Below are positions 1-10,690 of a DNA stretch of 64,000 bases, one piece after another; within the stretch, counting starts at the first letter, position 1, and each line of letters starts with the position of its first letter. The DNA is from Chamaea fasciata (lineage: Eukaryota; Chordata; Aves; Passeriformes; Sylviidae): positions 12,483,307 to 12,547,306 of the forward strand of contig JARCOQ010000016.1 in the NCBI GenBank assembly GCA_029207755.1. Reading direction: 5' to 3'. Both the position numbers and the translations under genes were made by a program. The notes beneath the pieces are model-generated. The model was not told the origin of the DNA. It saw only the letters and a program-made list of their open reading frames with translations, and did not search any database.

Positions 1-721
1 TAAATCTCAGACAGACAAGGAATCCTGAGACTTTGAAATTGCCTTGTAAATTAGTTACTGATAATGAAACCATTTAGTTTTTGAAGGGATGGGCTTGTGA
101 GGGCTTTCCACATTGAAATAATTATTTAACTATCATTACTGAAGCAAATAATTAAACCGTGCTGTATAAAAACTCCCATAATAATATTCACACGATTTCC
201 TTTTCTTCCTTTTTAAATTTTTACATTATGAGACTTGTTATTGATTTGTGAAGTAAAATTCTGTCACAGCCTACCTTACATTCATTGTTTCACCTTACAT
301 AAAAGATGTAGTACCCGATGTATCTGATTCAAGAGCAATTCATCCTCACCATATAATCCATCAAGACTCTTACATTTCAGAGAGTATAAAAATATACCCA
401 GATAAAGAGGTATTTTAAAAACCCCTTAAGATAGTCATAGGTTTTAAATTAAACTTTGAACAGGTGAAATAATAAAAATTCAAAGTCGTGTTGGATGCTT
501 TATCATTGCCATCTCTAGTCAGACTTCAGGTTCCAAGAAAGATTTTTCTTATCAGTGATGATGAAGGAGAACGATAATCATACAATTTAATGTGGGAGAA
601 ATATTCCTCAGCTAGTCTGTCCTCATTCACGTTTCTTGGCTGCTGTTTGGAAAAGGAGGAGGTAGTGAGGAGTGCTTTGGATTAGACTGGAATAGATTTT
701 ACTCTTTCCAATAAGGGTTTT

Positions 722-726
<5 letters not shown>
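1..726. other. anonymous non-coding DNA
   Basis: AT-rich single-copy-looking sequence with no recognisable gene, RNA or mobile element. It has no long open frame and no CpG cluster. It ends in a T-rich stretch that runs straight into a long poly-A tract. I see nothing else in it. Confidence 0.6.

Positions 727-767
<41 letters not shown>
727..767 (+). repeat. poly-A homopolymer, 41 bases
   Basis: An uninterrupted run of 41 A residues. No processed-gene body with a polyadenylation signal is evident just upstream, and I could not find a flanking target-site duplication, so a retrocopy tail is not supported. CR1, the dominant avian LINE, does not end in poly-A. It is most simply a homopolymer expansion, and its length in an assembly may be inexact. 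Confidence 0.95.
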
Positions 768-770
<3 letters not shown>

Positions 771-2188
771 GTATGGAAATTAAAGGAATTCCTATCAAGG
801 AATTGGTCTCAAAAATACATCCAGGACAGTCAAAACTGGAATTAGCAGCATTTCCTTCCTGTGAACCTTGGTTCTAAGTACACTGCTGATCCCTGCTTCT
901 GGGGGAACACTGGCTCTCAATTACACATTCCTCTTCCTAAGGACTTCAATGTCTACATTGAAGCATTTAAAGAGAATCTGAGGTCAGATAAATGCTCAAG
1001 GGTTCAGAGTACCTCAGGTGTCTAAGCTCAAATGATTCAATGCTCAATGGGAAACCCCTCAGTTTTTACACTCACAAGTAGATACAGAATAAATAGATAC
1101 ATGACTCAATAAATGGATGGGACACAAACCAGCATCTCCAATTCCCCCTGTGCCCCTTGCCTTGGGCTGGGGGAGGAGGAAGGAGTTGGGAATGAAGAAA
1201 TGAAGTTGAGCCTGGAAAGAAAAGGTGCTGTGCTCAGGTATTTTTATTTTCGTCTTTGTTTCTCACCACCCAACTCCGTGGTTAATTGGCAATAAATGGA
1301 ATTAGTCTTTCCCAGGTTGAGCCTGGTTTGCCCTGGTAACTGAGGAGTGATCTCCCTGTCCTCCTCATGGTCCAGGAGCTTTTTATCTTTTCTCCTCCCA
1401 CTCTGCTGCAGAGAGGGAGCAAGTGAGGGCTCAGTGGGGTCTGGCAGCAGCAAAGGGCAACCCAGCACTGTCTGAAAGTAAAGAATTCCGTACCTGCATC
1501 CTAAATAAATGCCATTACGCTCACTCAGCTGTCCGATGGGTGAATATTAATTGTGCACACCACTGGAGAGTCATTACACTAAAAATGGTAAAAGAAACAT
1601 GCAGATCCTAAATGCCAACAATCTGAGAAAGATCATGTAGAAAAAATGCTAAAAAGTTTAATATCTTTGACAAATGTTAGAATTTGATCTTTTAATCCTA
1701 AAAGAGTCTTTTTAAAAAAGAAAAACAAATAGAAGCCCAGAATTGAAATAATCTAATTCTAGACAATTTTGATCTAACACTTCTGAGGAAAATACTTTTC
1801 TCTCTGTAAACAAATCTACTTCTCTGTAAGAGAATACTGAACGCATTTATCCTAACACAAAAAAAAACCAACCCCAAAACCTTCACATTGTGTGGAATCC
1901 CCAACAAAAGTAATCTTCCCCCTAATATCTGATGATAGCTTTTTGAGCATATAATAATGCTCCAGCGAATTCCTGACACAGAAGTGTGGCAGGGATTTCC
2001 CCATCTGTTAGCACGAGATAAGTTCTGATTTGATGTGATAAGAGGTTTTCTCATGTTCATAAAACAGAGGTTAGTACCGTGCTCACAGCTGGAAACACAG
2101 TTTCTAGATGTGAATTACCAGGAATATTATTTACCTGTTTTCAGAGGCTTTGAGCTAGAAATTAGCATTTATGTATGGGGAGAGTACA

Positions 2189-2191
<3 letters not shown>
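768..2191. other. anonymous non-coding DNA
   Basis: Mixed-composition single-copy sequence. The open frames (for example minus strand 1698-2060, 120 codons) have low-complexity or unremarkable translations and no family resemblance that I recognise. No splice-signal pair or RNA gene was noticed. Confidence 0.55.

Positions 2192-2247
<56 letters not shown>
2192..2247. repeat. (TA)n dinucleotide microsatellite
   Basis: About 28 uninterrupted TA units. The tract is self-complementary, so it can extrude a cruciform under torsional stress and is likely to vary in length between individuals. It produces a spurious open frame ending in alternating Ile-Tyr residues, which is not a protein. Confidence 0.95.
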
Positions 2248-2252
<5 letters not shown>

Positions 2253-5200
2253 ACCGGTTAGAAAAAAAATTCAAAGGAGATTAAGTAACATGTAATACTA
2301 ACGAAGGAAAATAAAAAAATAGATTTTGTCATTTCGTACATTTATTTTTCCAGAAATGTTTTAATGAAGCTTTATGGTGAGTCTTTATTAGGGGGTTTCA
2401 CTCAGCTGAGTGTGGGTATTTGTAGATAATCTGATCTCCCACCTGATGCTGGTTAATGCCCTGGGGGATCTTGATACAAGAACTCAGGGATTTCATCTAA
2501 CAACAGGTCTGGGTTTATTGACATCTTAACACATTCCTTTTTTTACTTTAATCTTTCCCTCACTTACTCTGATAAGAGAAAGAATAAATTGAAAGAACAT
2601 TCTTGTTCGATTTTTAATAAAACCCTCATCATCTAAAAGTGGTTGAGTGATGATTGCTGCTACCTGTGTGCACAAATTGTGGATGAAAAATTCCAAACTG
2701 TATTCTGAGATTGCAAAGATTTCTCAGGTGAGTCCTACTGCAAACAGAACCTGTCTCAGCAAGTTATTTTTCACAGCAATAATAAAGGAATTTGATATTC
2801 TATTACTTATTCAAAATCTTCAAGTAGTTTACTGTGCAGATTAAAATTTTACTTAATAACTGATTAGGTTTATATTCTTATTTTATTATGAATTACTGCA
2901 TACATAAATCTAATCTGTTAAAAATGACTTTTATCCACTATATTCCAAAATGATTTAAAATTGTACCTACTTATTGTACTGGTTATGTACAGACTTCAAC
3001 AAATCAGAATGTTTTCTCTGTGAGGATCTGCAGGTCTGGGGTTCTGAGTTGGTGAAGTTAAATGTATGTGTTTGCAATCTTGCTGCACGATCTGAAACAC
3101 AGCAGCACAACCGGTGTTCGCTCAGGGACTGGAAACCCCACAAATGCAATAAATAGGTTTAATGGCACGTTTTGCCTCATTCAAGATTCCAAGCTGAGAG
3201 TGAAGAGGCGTAATTCCAACAAAAACACGGAGGAAGTTTTGCTGAGGAGTCCTTGCCTCCTCTCCAGCCACAACACAACCAGAGAGTGAAGCTGCTGTGG
3301 TGACAAAGGTGACTTCTAACCATAGCCCAGGCCCCAAATGCAAGCTTAGCATTTACTTCATTTCTCCTGCAGCAGCAGCAGCTCTGTCAGGAGGGCAGGG
3401 GCTGTCAGCTGTGATCCCAGCCCCGAGTGCAGCAGCCCAGGCAGGCTCAGGCTCCCAGCAGAATCGATAGGCAGCTAATGAGCACTGCCAGCTGGGAAGG
3501 GCTGGAGCCACTCAGGAAACCACTCAAGTGCTTCAGCAGCCAAGGAAAACTCTGCAGCACATCTTCAAGTCTTATTTATCTTACAGGGATATGGGTACAG
3601 GCTTAAAGCTGCACCGATTTCTGCATATGCGGGGCCTAAGAATAATTCTAAATTCTGGACTACAAGCTGCTTCCTGTGCTAAGGTGAGGAGGTGCCTACA
3701 GTAGGGTCCCTGACTGAAAAATGGAAAATCATTTCACAACAGATCGTTTCCTAACTTAGCTCAAATCACAGAATCGTGCTGTAAAATGAAAACAATGCCC
3801 CTCATATCCTGAGGCATGGCATTTATTTTTCCTTTAAAGATTTTTTTATCAAAAGTGTCGGCACACTCAAAGTTGTTTCAACTTTGAGCTCCACCTCAAA
3901 CTGGGATTTGAAAGTCAAAATGGATTATTCTTTTTGCCCATCACTGATTGTAGTAATTTTTTTTACCTTAGTTGGATTTGGTCCCCGGTGCAACCTCATT
4001 TTCTCAGACAAACAAGTACCGAGTTATTTCTTTTAATGGGCTCACCCTTACACAATTAACTACAGCACAGAAAGAATCTGTGAACAGGTAATTGTTCGTA
4101 TTACTAAATGTCTATTTTAATACTGAACTAAGTATCAATCCATCATTTAAAAAATTTTGGATTATCTGCTTTAGATATTTTCAAATAAAAGAGTGATGCC
4201 CTTCTGGAATATTTGTGTTACACGAGCTTAGATTATTGCAGCACATGTGGAGGTAACAAAGCCAAGTACAAGGAACGTTTTTTATTTTAAATTATACCTC
4301 TGTAATGAATTAACAAATTTCCTTTTGCTAAGCCTAGGGTCTGACTGAGTCCCTGCTGTAAAGATTATTTCTTTTCTGCTGTTGATATTGTTAAAAAGGC
4401 AGGCACTCTTTGTTTCTTGAAAGAAGGAAGAAAACAGTTTCTTTCATTGTTTTCCAAGTCATTTTCTGGCCTGCCAGCATTTCAGACAGGATATTTTCTT
4501 CCTTTTCCTCTGGCATTAATCTTGTATCTGTGTACTTATCCACACAGTGTCCCCTCACCTTTTCTATTTTTCTTGTTATTTCTCTTCCACATACTTTAAG
4601 GAGCCTGAAAAATCCAATCCATGCCAGATTTGAAAGCTGTGGTTTGGCAGTAATGTATCCAATGGCATTATAATCCTTAAGCTCTTACAAACATCAGGGT
4701 GAAGCACAAGGTAACCTCAGTGGTGTGAGCTAATAATTTTCATCTTAAACCCCAACAACTGGACACTATTTCCTCCCAGAGATATGATTTCTTCCACGCC
4801 TGCCTGCTTTTTGTGCAGATCCTCTTCCACCCTGACCCAAGAAAACAGAGTGGCCATCTGCCAGCTTTCAGGCACTGGCATCATCATTCTTTTGAAGCAA
4901 GAGGAGACTTTAAAATATGCCAAGGGAACTTCAAATGTCTCAGTGTTCACCAGGAGGTCTGTCATTCATTTATCCTGATGATCACTGATCTTACCTACCA
5001 TGCTGCTGGAAACAAAAGTGTACAGGTTGCAGTTCACATTCCTTTACTTTTAGGAGCCTAACAAAGTTTATATTTCATTTGGTAAGGTTAGAGACAGGCA
5101 AATTTTCACTCTAAATTATTTTGTTAACGTCCATACAGCTCTTAAGGAGAGTCTTTGTGGAGAGGATCTTTCCTTAACAGTTCTCATTTAACTGGGTTTT

Positions 5201-6738
5201 CCTGTACCAGGCTCTGAGTCAAGTCCTCACAACAGGACTCGAGTTCCATGAATGCCTGGTCCCCAGTGCTGCAGGTCACTGCTCCACCACAAATTTCTCA
5301 GCCCAACTGGCAAAATGCTCAACACCAAAGAGCAACAGAAGAAGCCACAGTCAGCTCAGTGACAGAGCTCAATAACAAACTTCAGAGATCCTTTATTCCA
5401 TTATAAATATTTCAGGCAAGGACTGGTTTCTAATGAAACTGAGAGACAAAGAAGTTTGAAGTTTGGGGATGAGTGGAATGCTGGCAGTACATGAGGCTAC
5501 CTGATAGCTTTGTGATTTCTGTGTGCACTGAGTGACAACTCCATTTGGCACTGTGAGGCAAACACAGCCTCTTCAGCATTTCTTTCTTCAAAGAGCAAAT
5601 CTCAAAATTCCCACTGTGTCTTTCCTTTCAACCCAAGGGAAATTGGAAAAGATGAATGATTAAACAATGCAGTGACTGGAAACATGGTTAAAAATGACAA
5701 CCTTATAGCTTGGGATTATCTGTGAAATAATGAAAGACAAATACTACCTGTGACACCTGGGTTTAGCAATTGGGTTGGGGTTTCACCCTTAAAAGACTTA
5801 ACAAATAGAGGTGAGAGAATCTGGAGATTCATGGAACGTTAAAACATCTTGGTCTCCTGCACAATTTAATTACTTGTCTACATTGCTGTGGAGCCAATAA
5901 CCAAATAGCATTTCTCAACATATTGTGTAAATTGTATCAAAGTAGCTCTTCTGATCAATAAATTTCACCTTTCTTTAGTTCAAGCTAACCAAAGTCTTCA
6001 AAGACAATGCAAGTTGTGTGATGGATTTTGGAAACCTGAAGCTTTATATTCAAATGACACCCAACTCTCTGGAAGGCCTGCTCAGAGAAAGCAGTGGTGC
6101 CCTACACAGGGAGGCTGCACTGTGCACTTCTCTGCTAGGGACAAACTGGACACTTCACTGACTTGGGTGAAAACCCAATCCCCTAGCTTAGACAAGGCTT
6201 ACAATCAGAACTGAAAAACAGTCTCAGATTTCCAGAGATCAGCCTCTGAATCACACTATCTCATTTCCTTTTCCTTCCTGCTGCTTTACTTTTGGAGCTT
6301 TTTCCTGCAGTGAGGCTTTGAGATTTTTTTTTTTATTACTTTTTTAAAGAATGTAATAAAATCCCAAGAACAGAAACCTTATATATATAGATATATATTT
6401 AATAACCACAACAAAGGCCATTTTATCAATTCTCCAACAAACACTGCTACTGAAGACACTGTCATGTATCAACCTCTAATTTGAATCTCAATTTTTACAA
6501 AGAAATCCATGATTATTGCTGAGATGCAGAGTACACAGCTTTACTTATTTATGATTCTCTCTGGAAAAACTACACCAGCTGCAGACACAATAACTTCTGC
6601 TGGCAGCAAATACCTTGCTATTTGTGCAGTTTACCTTCACCTTGGTGATTCACAGACCCTTATTAGCTCCTGCAAAGTTAGCAAAGCATCACTTGGTAAC
6701 TGTTGCTGGCAGGATGAGAAGCAAATTACGTGACTGCT
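2248..6738. other. anonymous non-coding DNA with a GC-richer patch
   Basis: Mostly AT-rich single-copy sequence. A GC-richer patch at about 3365-3540 carries a short CAG run and several CAGC/GGCAG words but has no coding look. A possible exon-like segment flanked by splice consensus lies at 3587-3683 (see findings). A short imperfect TA run is near 6381-6400. No gene, RNA or mobile element was recognised. Confidence 0.5.
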
Positions 6739-6756
6739 AAAAAAAAAAAAAAAAAA
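6739..6756 (+). repeat. poly-A homopolymer, 18 bases
   Basis: Run of 18 A residues followed by an A/C-rich stretch (AAACAAACC type) to about 6785. Simple low-complexity sequence; no retrocopy body is visible upstream. Confidence 0.9.
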
Positions 6757-6904
6757 CAAACCAGAAAACAAACTACACAAAAATCCCTTAAAACAAATGA
6801 AAGAACTCTCCTAAAACATATATGGCCAAAATTAAATAGGAGAGGACAGTTTGATAACATAATTAAACAGCAGAGTCAGTTTTATAACAAATGTGGGTAA
6901 TTCT

Positions 6905-7033
6905 GGCCATGGCAGGGACACCTTCCACTATCCCAGTTTGCTCCAAGCCCCATCCAGGCTGGACACTTCCAGGGATCCAGGGGCAGCCGCAGCTTCTCTG
7001 GGAACCCTGTGCCTGGGCCTCCCACCCTCTCAG
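6905..7033 (-). mobile_element. CR1 LINE 3' fragment, antisense
   Basis: The plus strand reads like the complement of an avian CR1 3' region. It has the GCCATGGCAGGGACACCT word, then a CCACTAnnnCAG..TTGCTCCAAGCCCCATCCA segment, then an ACTTCCAGGGAT and CTCTGGG..ACCCTGTGCCT segment. The terminal octamer tail and adjacent TTGGAAGGGACC segment are missing, so this is an internal piece of a decayed insertion. It matches remembered family features rather than a computed alignment. No coding capacity remains. Confidence 0.75.
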
Positions 7034-7078
7034 AATTGATTAATTCAGTTGCAATGGTGATAGATAAGTTCATAAACT

Positions 7079-7141
7079 TATATACATATATATATATGTA
7101 TGTATGTGTGTGTATGTATGTATGTACGCACATACACACAT
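7079..7141. repeat. alternating pyrimidine-purine tract, TA / TATG / CA
   Basis: An unbroken 63-bp alternation of pyrimidine and purine: TA units, then TATG and TG units, then a CG step followed by CA units. Such tracts can adopt Z-DNA. Within it, 7107-7117 is the exact reverse complement of 7130-7140, so a short hairpin or cruciform can also form. The tract lies just downstream of the CR1 fragment. Confidence 0.9.
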
Positions 7142-7715
7142 TCCTCCATAGGTACACTCCAGCTACTGTCCAGTGCTCACGTAGTTTTTGTGACGCTACT
7201 TTTGCAACACTTTGGTTTTCTTACACTGTGTCTTTCTCTAAGCGGGTACAAAGAGTTTCGAAAACAAATCAGATTTAATCGTTGAAAAAGTTGATGAGCA
7301 GGCATGAGGTTCTCAATAGCTGTGCTGCGGTTAATGCCTCATCATCCACACAGATCAGAAATGCGCAGAGACTAAACACATTGTTGATGGGATAGAAAAC
7401 ACCAAGATGTGCAACAGCTTGAATATATTCATACACATGTTTCCTCACAACCATACTCTCACCCTGACCTCCACCTTGAACTCAAAACAACATCAAAATT
7501 TAAAGGAAAATTATCTTTTAAAACATTAGAGAAGTGAAAGTTCATAGCTGTCTTGTGGGCCATTTTGGAAGATAGCATCTATTGTAGTGAATAAAATAGA
7601 AGAAATGTTGAGGAGAGGAAGTGGCTGAAAAGTATGGTTTCTTTTAGGGAAAAAGAAAAAGAGAGAAATTACCAGATCGTGCAATATTTGAAACATTTTC
7701 ATTTGACTATTTTTA
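7142..7715. other. anonymous non-coding DNA
   Basis: Single-copy-looking sequence between a simple repeat and a CR1 fragment. No gene-like frame, RNA or regulatory block could be supported. Confidence 0.5.
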
Positions 7716-7832
7716 GAGAATCACAGAATCAACAAGGTTGGAAAAGACCTTGGAGGTCAAGCCCAACCTGTGACCTAACACCACCTTATCAACCAAACCA
7801 TGCCACAGCCAGTCTTTGTTGCTAAACACCGA
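7716..7832 (-). mobile_element. CR1 LINE 3' end, antisense, 5'-truncated
   Basis: Begins on the plus strand with the complement of the CR1 tail (GAATCACAGAATC), followed by AAGGTTGGAAAAGACCTTGG, then GGTCAAGCCCAACCTGTGACC, CACCACCTTATCAACCAAACCATGCCAC and a decayed AGTCTTT segment. This order is that of the 3' end of neoavian CR1 subfamilies. Only about 120 bp survives, consistent with the severe 5' truncation usual for this family. Non-coding. Confidence 0.85.
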
Positions 7833-8906
7833 TTTCTCAACACTGGCAGAAGCATTTTAAAGTATAATTCCATTAAAAACAGGTTTTGTATTTGTCTTTC
7901 AAAACACACCTGAGAAGGCACCCGTTAAAATTTATAAGTTCAGCACTAATTGCCACAAATAAAAAAAATCCTGTAATTAAGCAATTAGGGTTATAAATAA
8001 ATATTTCACACCTGCAACTCAATCAATTTATAAGAAAACCCCTCATCCGAGAATAGGAGGTGGAGCACGAGGGGGACAAACACACAAAATATGCTCATGA
8101 AGATCTCTGCTACTCCTAACCCAATGAATGTGCCAGGGGCCAAAGCCACGGAGTTTCCCTGGAGGCTGTCTGGTGCCTGTGAAAAGCCTTTCCTTCCCTG
8201 CTGAAGCTTCTGAACTTCCCCGGCACCAAGGAGGGGGCAGAGGGAGAGTATCCCAACAGTTAAAGTAAAGTAAGCATATCCAAATACACGCAGTGGGCTG
8301 ATTAGTTTAGTTTTGACAGGCTGCTAAACGGGAACTCCGAGTGAAGAGCTGCAAACACTCCACAATTAATTACCTCGCCATGCACTGCCTGAGCTGCAGC
8401 CTGCAGAGGAACTGCTGACAGCACAAAATTCGCATTCCAGTGCCTCTCCCGCCTCTCCCAATTTACAGGAGAATAGGAAATCATGAACAATTGATACACT
8501 CTGTTAGCTCCTATCATGGAGGGTGAGCTCACATGTAGCCTTAGGGGTATCTTACACAGTTTAATGCTGAAAATAAAAGGTAATGTTCTTGGCGAAGAGC
8601 TGGGGGGATTAAATTTGGAAGGCTTGAAGCAGCTTTGAATTGTAGTCAATAAAAAAGAACCAAATAGTAATTTTGTAATTTAACTGTGCTGGTTATGCCC
8701 AATGAGTCAGACACTTGTGAAATAAACCATGTAAATAGAAAAATGGCTTAACTCTTTCTGCAGTCGCTCTGTATTTTCTCCCTTCTGTTTCCTGCCTTCC
8801 TCCCCCTGTTGTTCCCTTGGTTAAATAATACTGTATGGTTACTTTCTCCACATTAGTCTCTTGGGACAGCTCATCATTCAAAGAGAAACTCTGCCTTTTT
8901 GAAATA
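7833..8906. other. anonymous non-coding DNA
   Basis: Single-copy sequence. The stretch 8330-8420, around a CACAATTAATTACCTCG segment and followed by GC-richer CTGCAG words, has the look of a conserved non-coding element, but this is an impression only. The antisense open frame 8302-8649 (115 codons) overlaps it and shows no recognisable domain. Confidence 0.45.
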
Positions 8907-8980
8907 GTTTTTTGGTTTTGGGTTTTTTGGGTTTAGTGTGGTTTGTTTGTTTGTTTGTTTTGGTTTTTTTGGGTTTTTTT
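8907..8980 (+). repeat. GT-rich low-complexity tract with (GTTT)n
   Basis: T runs interrupted by G2-G3, with a clean (GTTT)5 core at 8941-8960. The strand bias is complete: almost no A or C on the plus strand. It is one of several such tracts in this window and is interpreted as simple sequence, not as a gene. Confidence 0.9.
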
Positions 8981-10579
8981 CCCATTTGTTCTGTGCTGTG
9001 GACAGCAATGACCGTGCTAGCAGAGCTTGTAATGATAACTGTCCAGAGACTGCTCCAAGCAAATTAACTGGGGTGCTCAGAGTTCTGTTCTACTGGAAAC
9101 TCTATACTTGAGGTGACTCCCCTCCAGAACAGTGTCTTCCCTGCACCTGATGCGTGCAGCCCAAATCAGCCAGGGATAAAGAGGATTTTACATCACATGG
9201 GGCTCACCTTCCCTTGTTCCTGGTGAGCTTTAATCAGCTGACCTGGACAAGGGCCCCCACCAATTCCTCCAGCTCTTTGGCCACCTTGGTGCTGAACTAC
9301 ACAGCCCTGCTGCTCCAGATGTTGGAAAATGATACAGAATTCATGATTTTTTAAAATTATTTTTAACTTTAGTCAGTCTTGTTTTCCTTTGCCTTCGAGG
9401 AACAGAATTTAAGATTTTTCCAAAGGACTGTTTCATCACTCATGGTGTGAGGAGCTTAACATCTCAACAGACTGGGAGCAGCACAAAAGATACACAAAAT
9501 ATAATGACCATCAATGACCATCAACCCCAAACACCACCCCTGGCATGGTCTGGGAAAAGAGAGATGAGAGAACCAAGGAAGGAGAACCACATTAGCACCA
9601 GAGGGGAAGAAATCCATAACCAATAGGAAACCAAACACTGAGTACTGTGTCAGTTGGGACCACTGAACATCTAACCAGTGAATTTTGATTCTGACTGTAT
9701 AAAGTTTGGGGAAAATCTACTAAAACTCGTGTGTCATGGAATGATTTTCTCTGCACAACCTGGGCTATGGGTGCATGAAATCATTTCTGTTGCACATCCT
9801 GGCCAGAATAAAGTAATGCCTTGATTGTCTAACACTAAAAACGATGTTGGAGGGTTTTGTTTTCCTGCAGTTTTGGTGACACAGAGACTCAGTCTGACCA
9901 TCAATAGGTGGCAGAGCCTGTTCTGAGGTGCCAAAGCCCCCGGGCTTGGGGTGAGCAGCCTGGGAGCTCCTCGATGCCCTGAGCAGCCACCAGGGCTGTG
10001 CCAGCCCCAGCCCAAATCCCCTGCAGCAATAACAGCAAATCTTCCTGCTCCACCAGCTCCATTGTCTGATTCCAGCACTAATCCCTACATGAGCCATTTG
10101 CCTGCCTCCACTTAAATTTAACACTTCTACAATTAAAACAGGAATTACTTTGGTTTCCATAATGCAGCTACACAAGATAGACATTATTAACCACTTCTTT
10201 AATTGCAATAATTTTTATGATTTCTCGAATTACTGAACCATGAAATTTATTTTAAAGACTCCAAGCAGGTCTAAGTAGAGCTAAAACTAATTTTTTTTTA
10301 AAAAAAGTACCCTTATAATTACCTCATACTAGTAAATTATTCAGATTATGATTGCACTGATTTAATAAGGTCGTAACTATAGACAGACTCATTTAGAAAA
10401 TTATGGAACACTACAAAAAACAAGGTCATTCACCAGTGTTTCAGTGGTTGAAACACTGCTTTTCAAAACGCAAACTTTACACTCTAGATTTTTGGTAATT
10501 CCTTAAGAGTAGCTTAACCTTGATGGAAAAAAATAAATTAAAATGTATCTTGAAGGAATCTGTAAACAAAAGGTATGCT
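8981..10579. other. anonymous non-coding DNA with GC-richer patch
   Basis: Contains a 10-bp tandem doublet (ATGACCATCA, twice) at about 9503-9523 and a GC-richer patch at about 9925-10035. The antisense frames over that patch (9734-10078 and 9765-10208) overlap each other in different frames and look composition-driven. No gene was recognised. Confidence 0.5.
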
Positions 10580-10623
10580 AAAAACAAACAAACAAAACAA
10601 AACAACCCCAAACACAAAACCCC
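10580..10623 (+). repeat. AC-rich low-complexity tract
   Basis: (AAAC)n-like sequence with scattered C runs. It is the complement type of the GT-rich tract at 8907. Simple sequence. Confidence 0.85.
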
Positions 10624-10670
10624 TCACATATGTTTTTACTGGACAAATTCCTAAAAATTTGCAGTCTTCT

Positions 10671-10690
10671 GGATTTTTTTAAAAAAATCC
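10671..10690. repeat. perfect 20-bp AT-rich palindrome
   Basis: GGATTTTTTT followed directly by AAAAAAATCC gives a perfect self-complementary 20-mer with no spacer. It could be a cruciform seed or simply adjoining T and A runs with matching ends. No function is assigned. Confidence 0.9.

Noticed and set aside
2035..2247. 70-codon plus frame ending in Ile-Tyr repeats
   Set aside because: The C-terminal part is the translation of a (TA)n microsatellite.
2650..2727. Short ATG-started frame ending at a CAG/GTGAGT donor, as a first coding exon
   Set aside because: Only 26 codons with no family resemblance and no promoter context; a donor consensus of this quality is expected a few times by chance in a window of this size.
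3766..3777. AATCACAGAATC word as a CR1 tail
   Set aside because: The neighbouring sequence on both sides shows none of the CR1 3' landmarks; the same applies to a similar word near 29178 and one near 15926.
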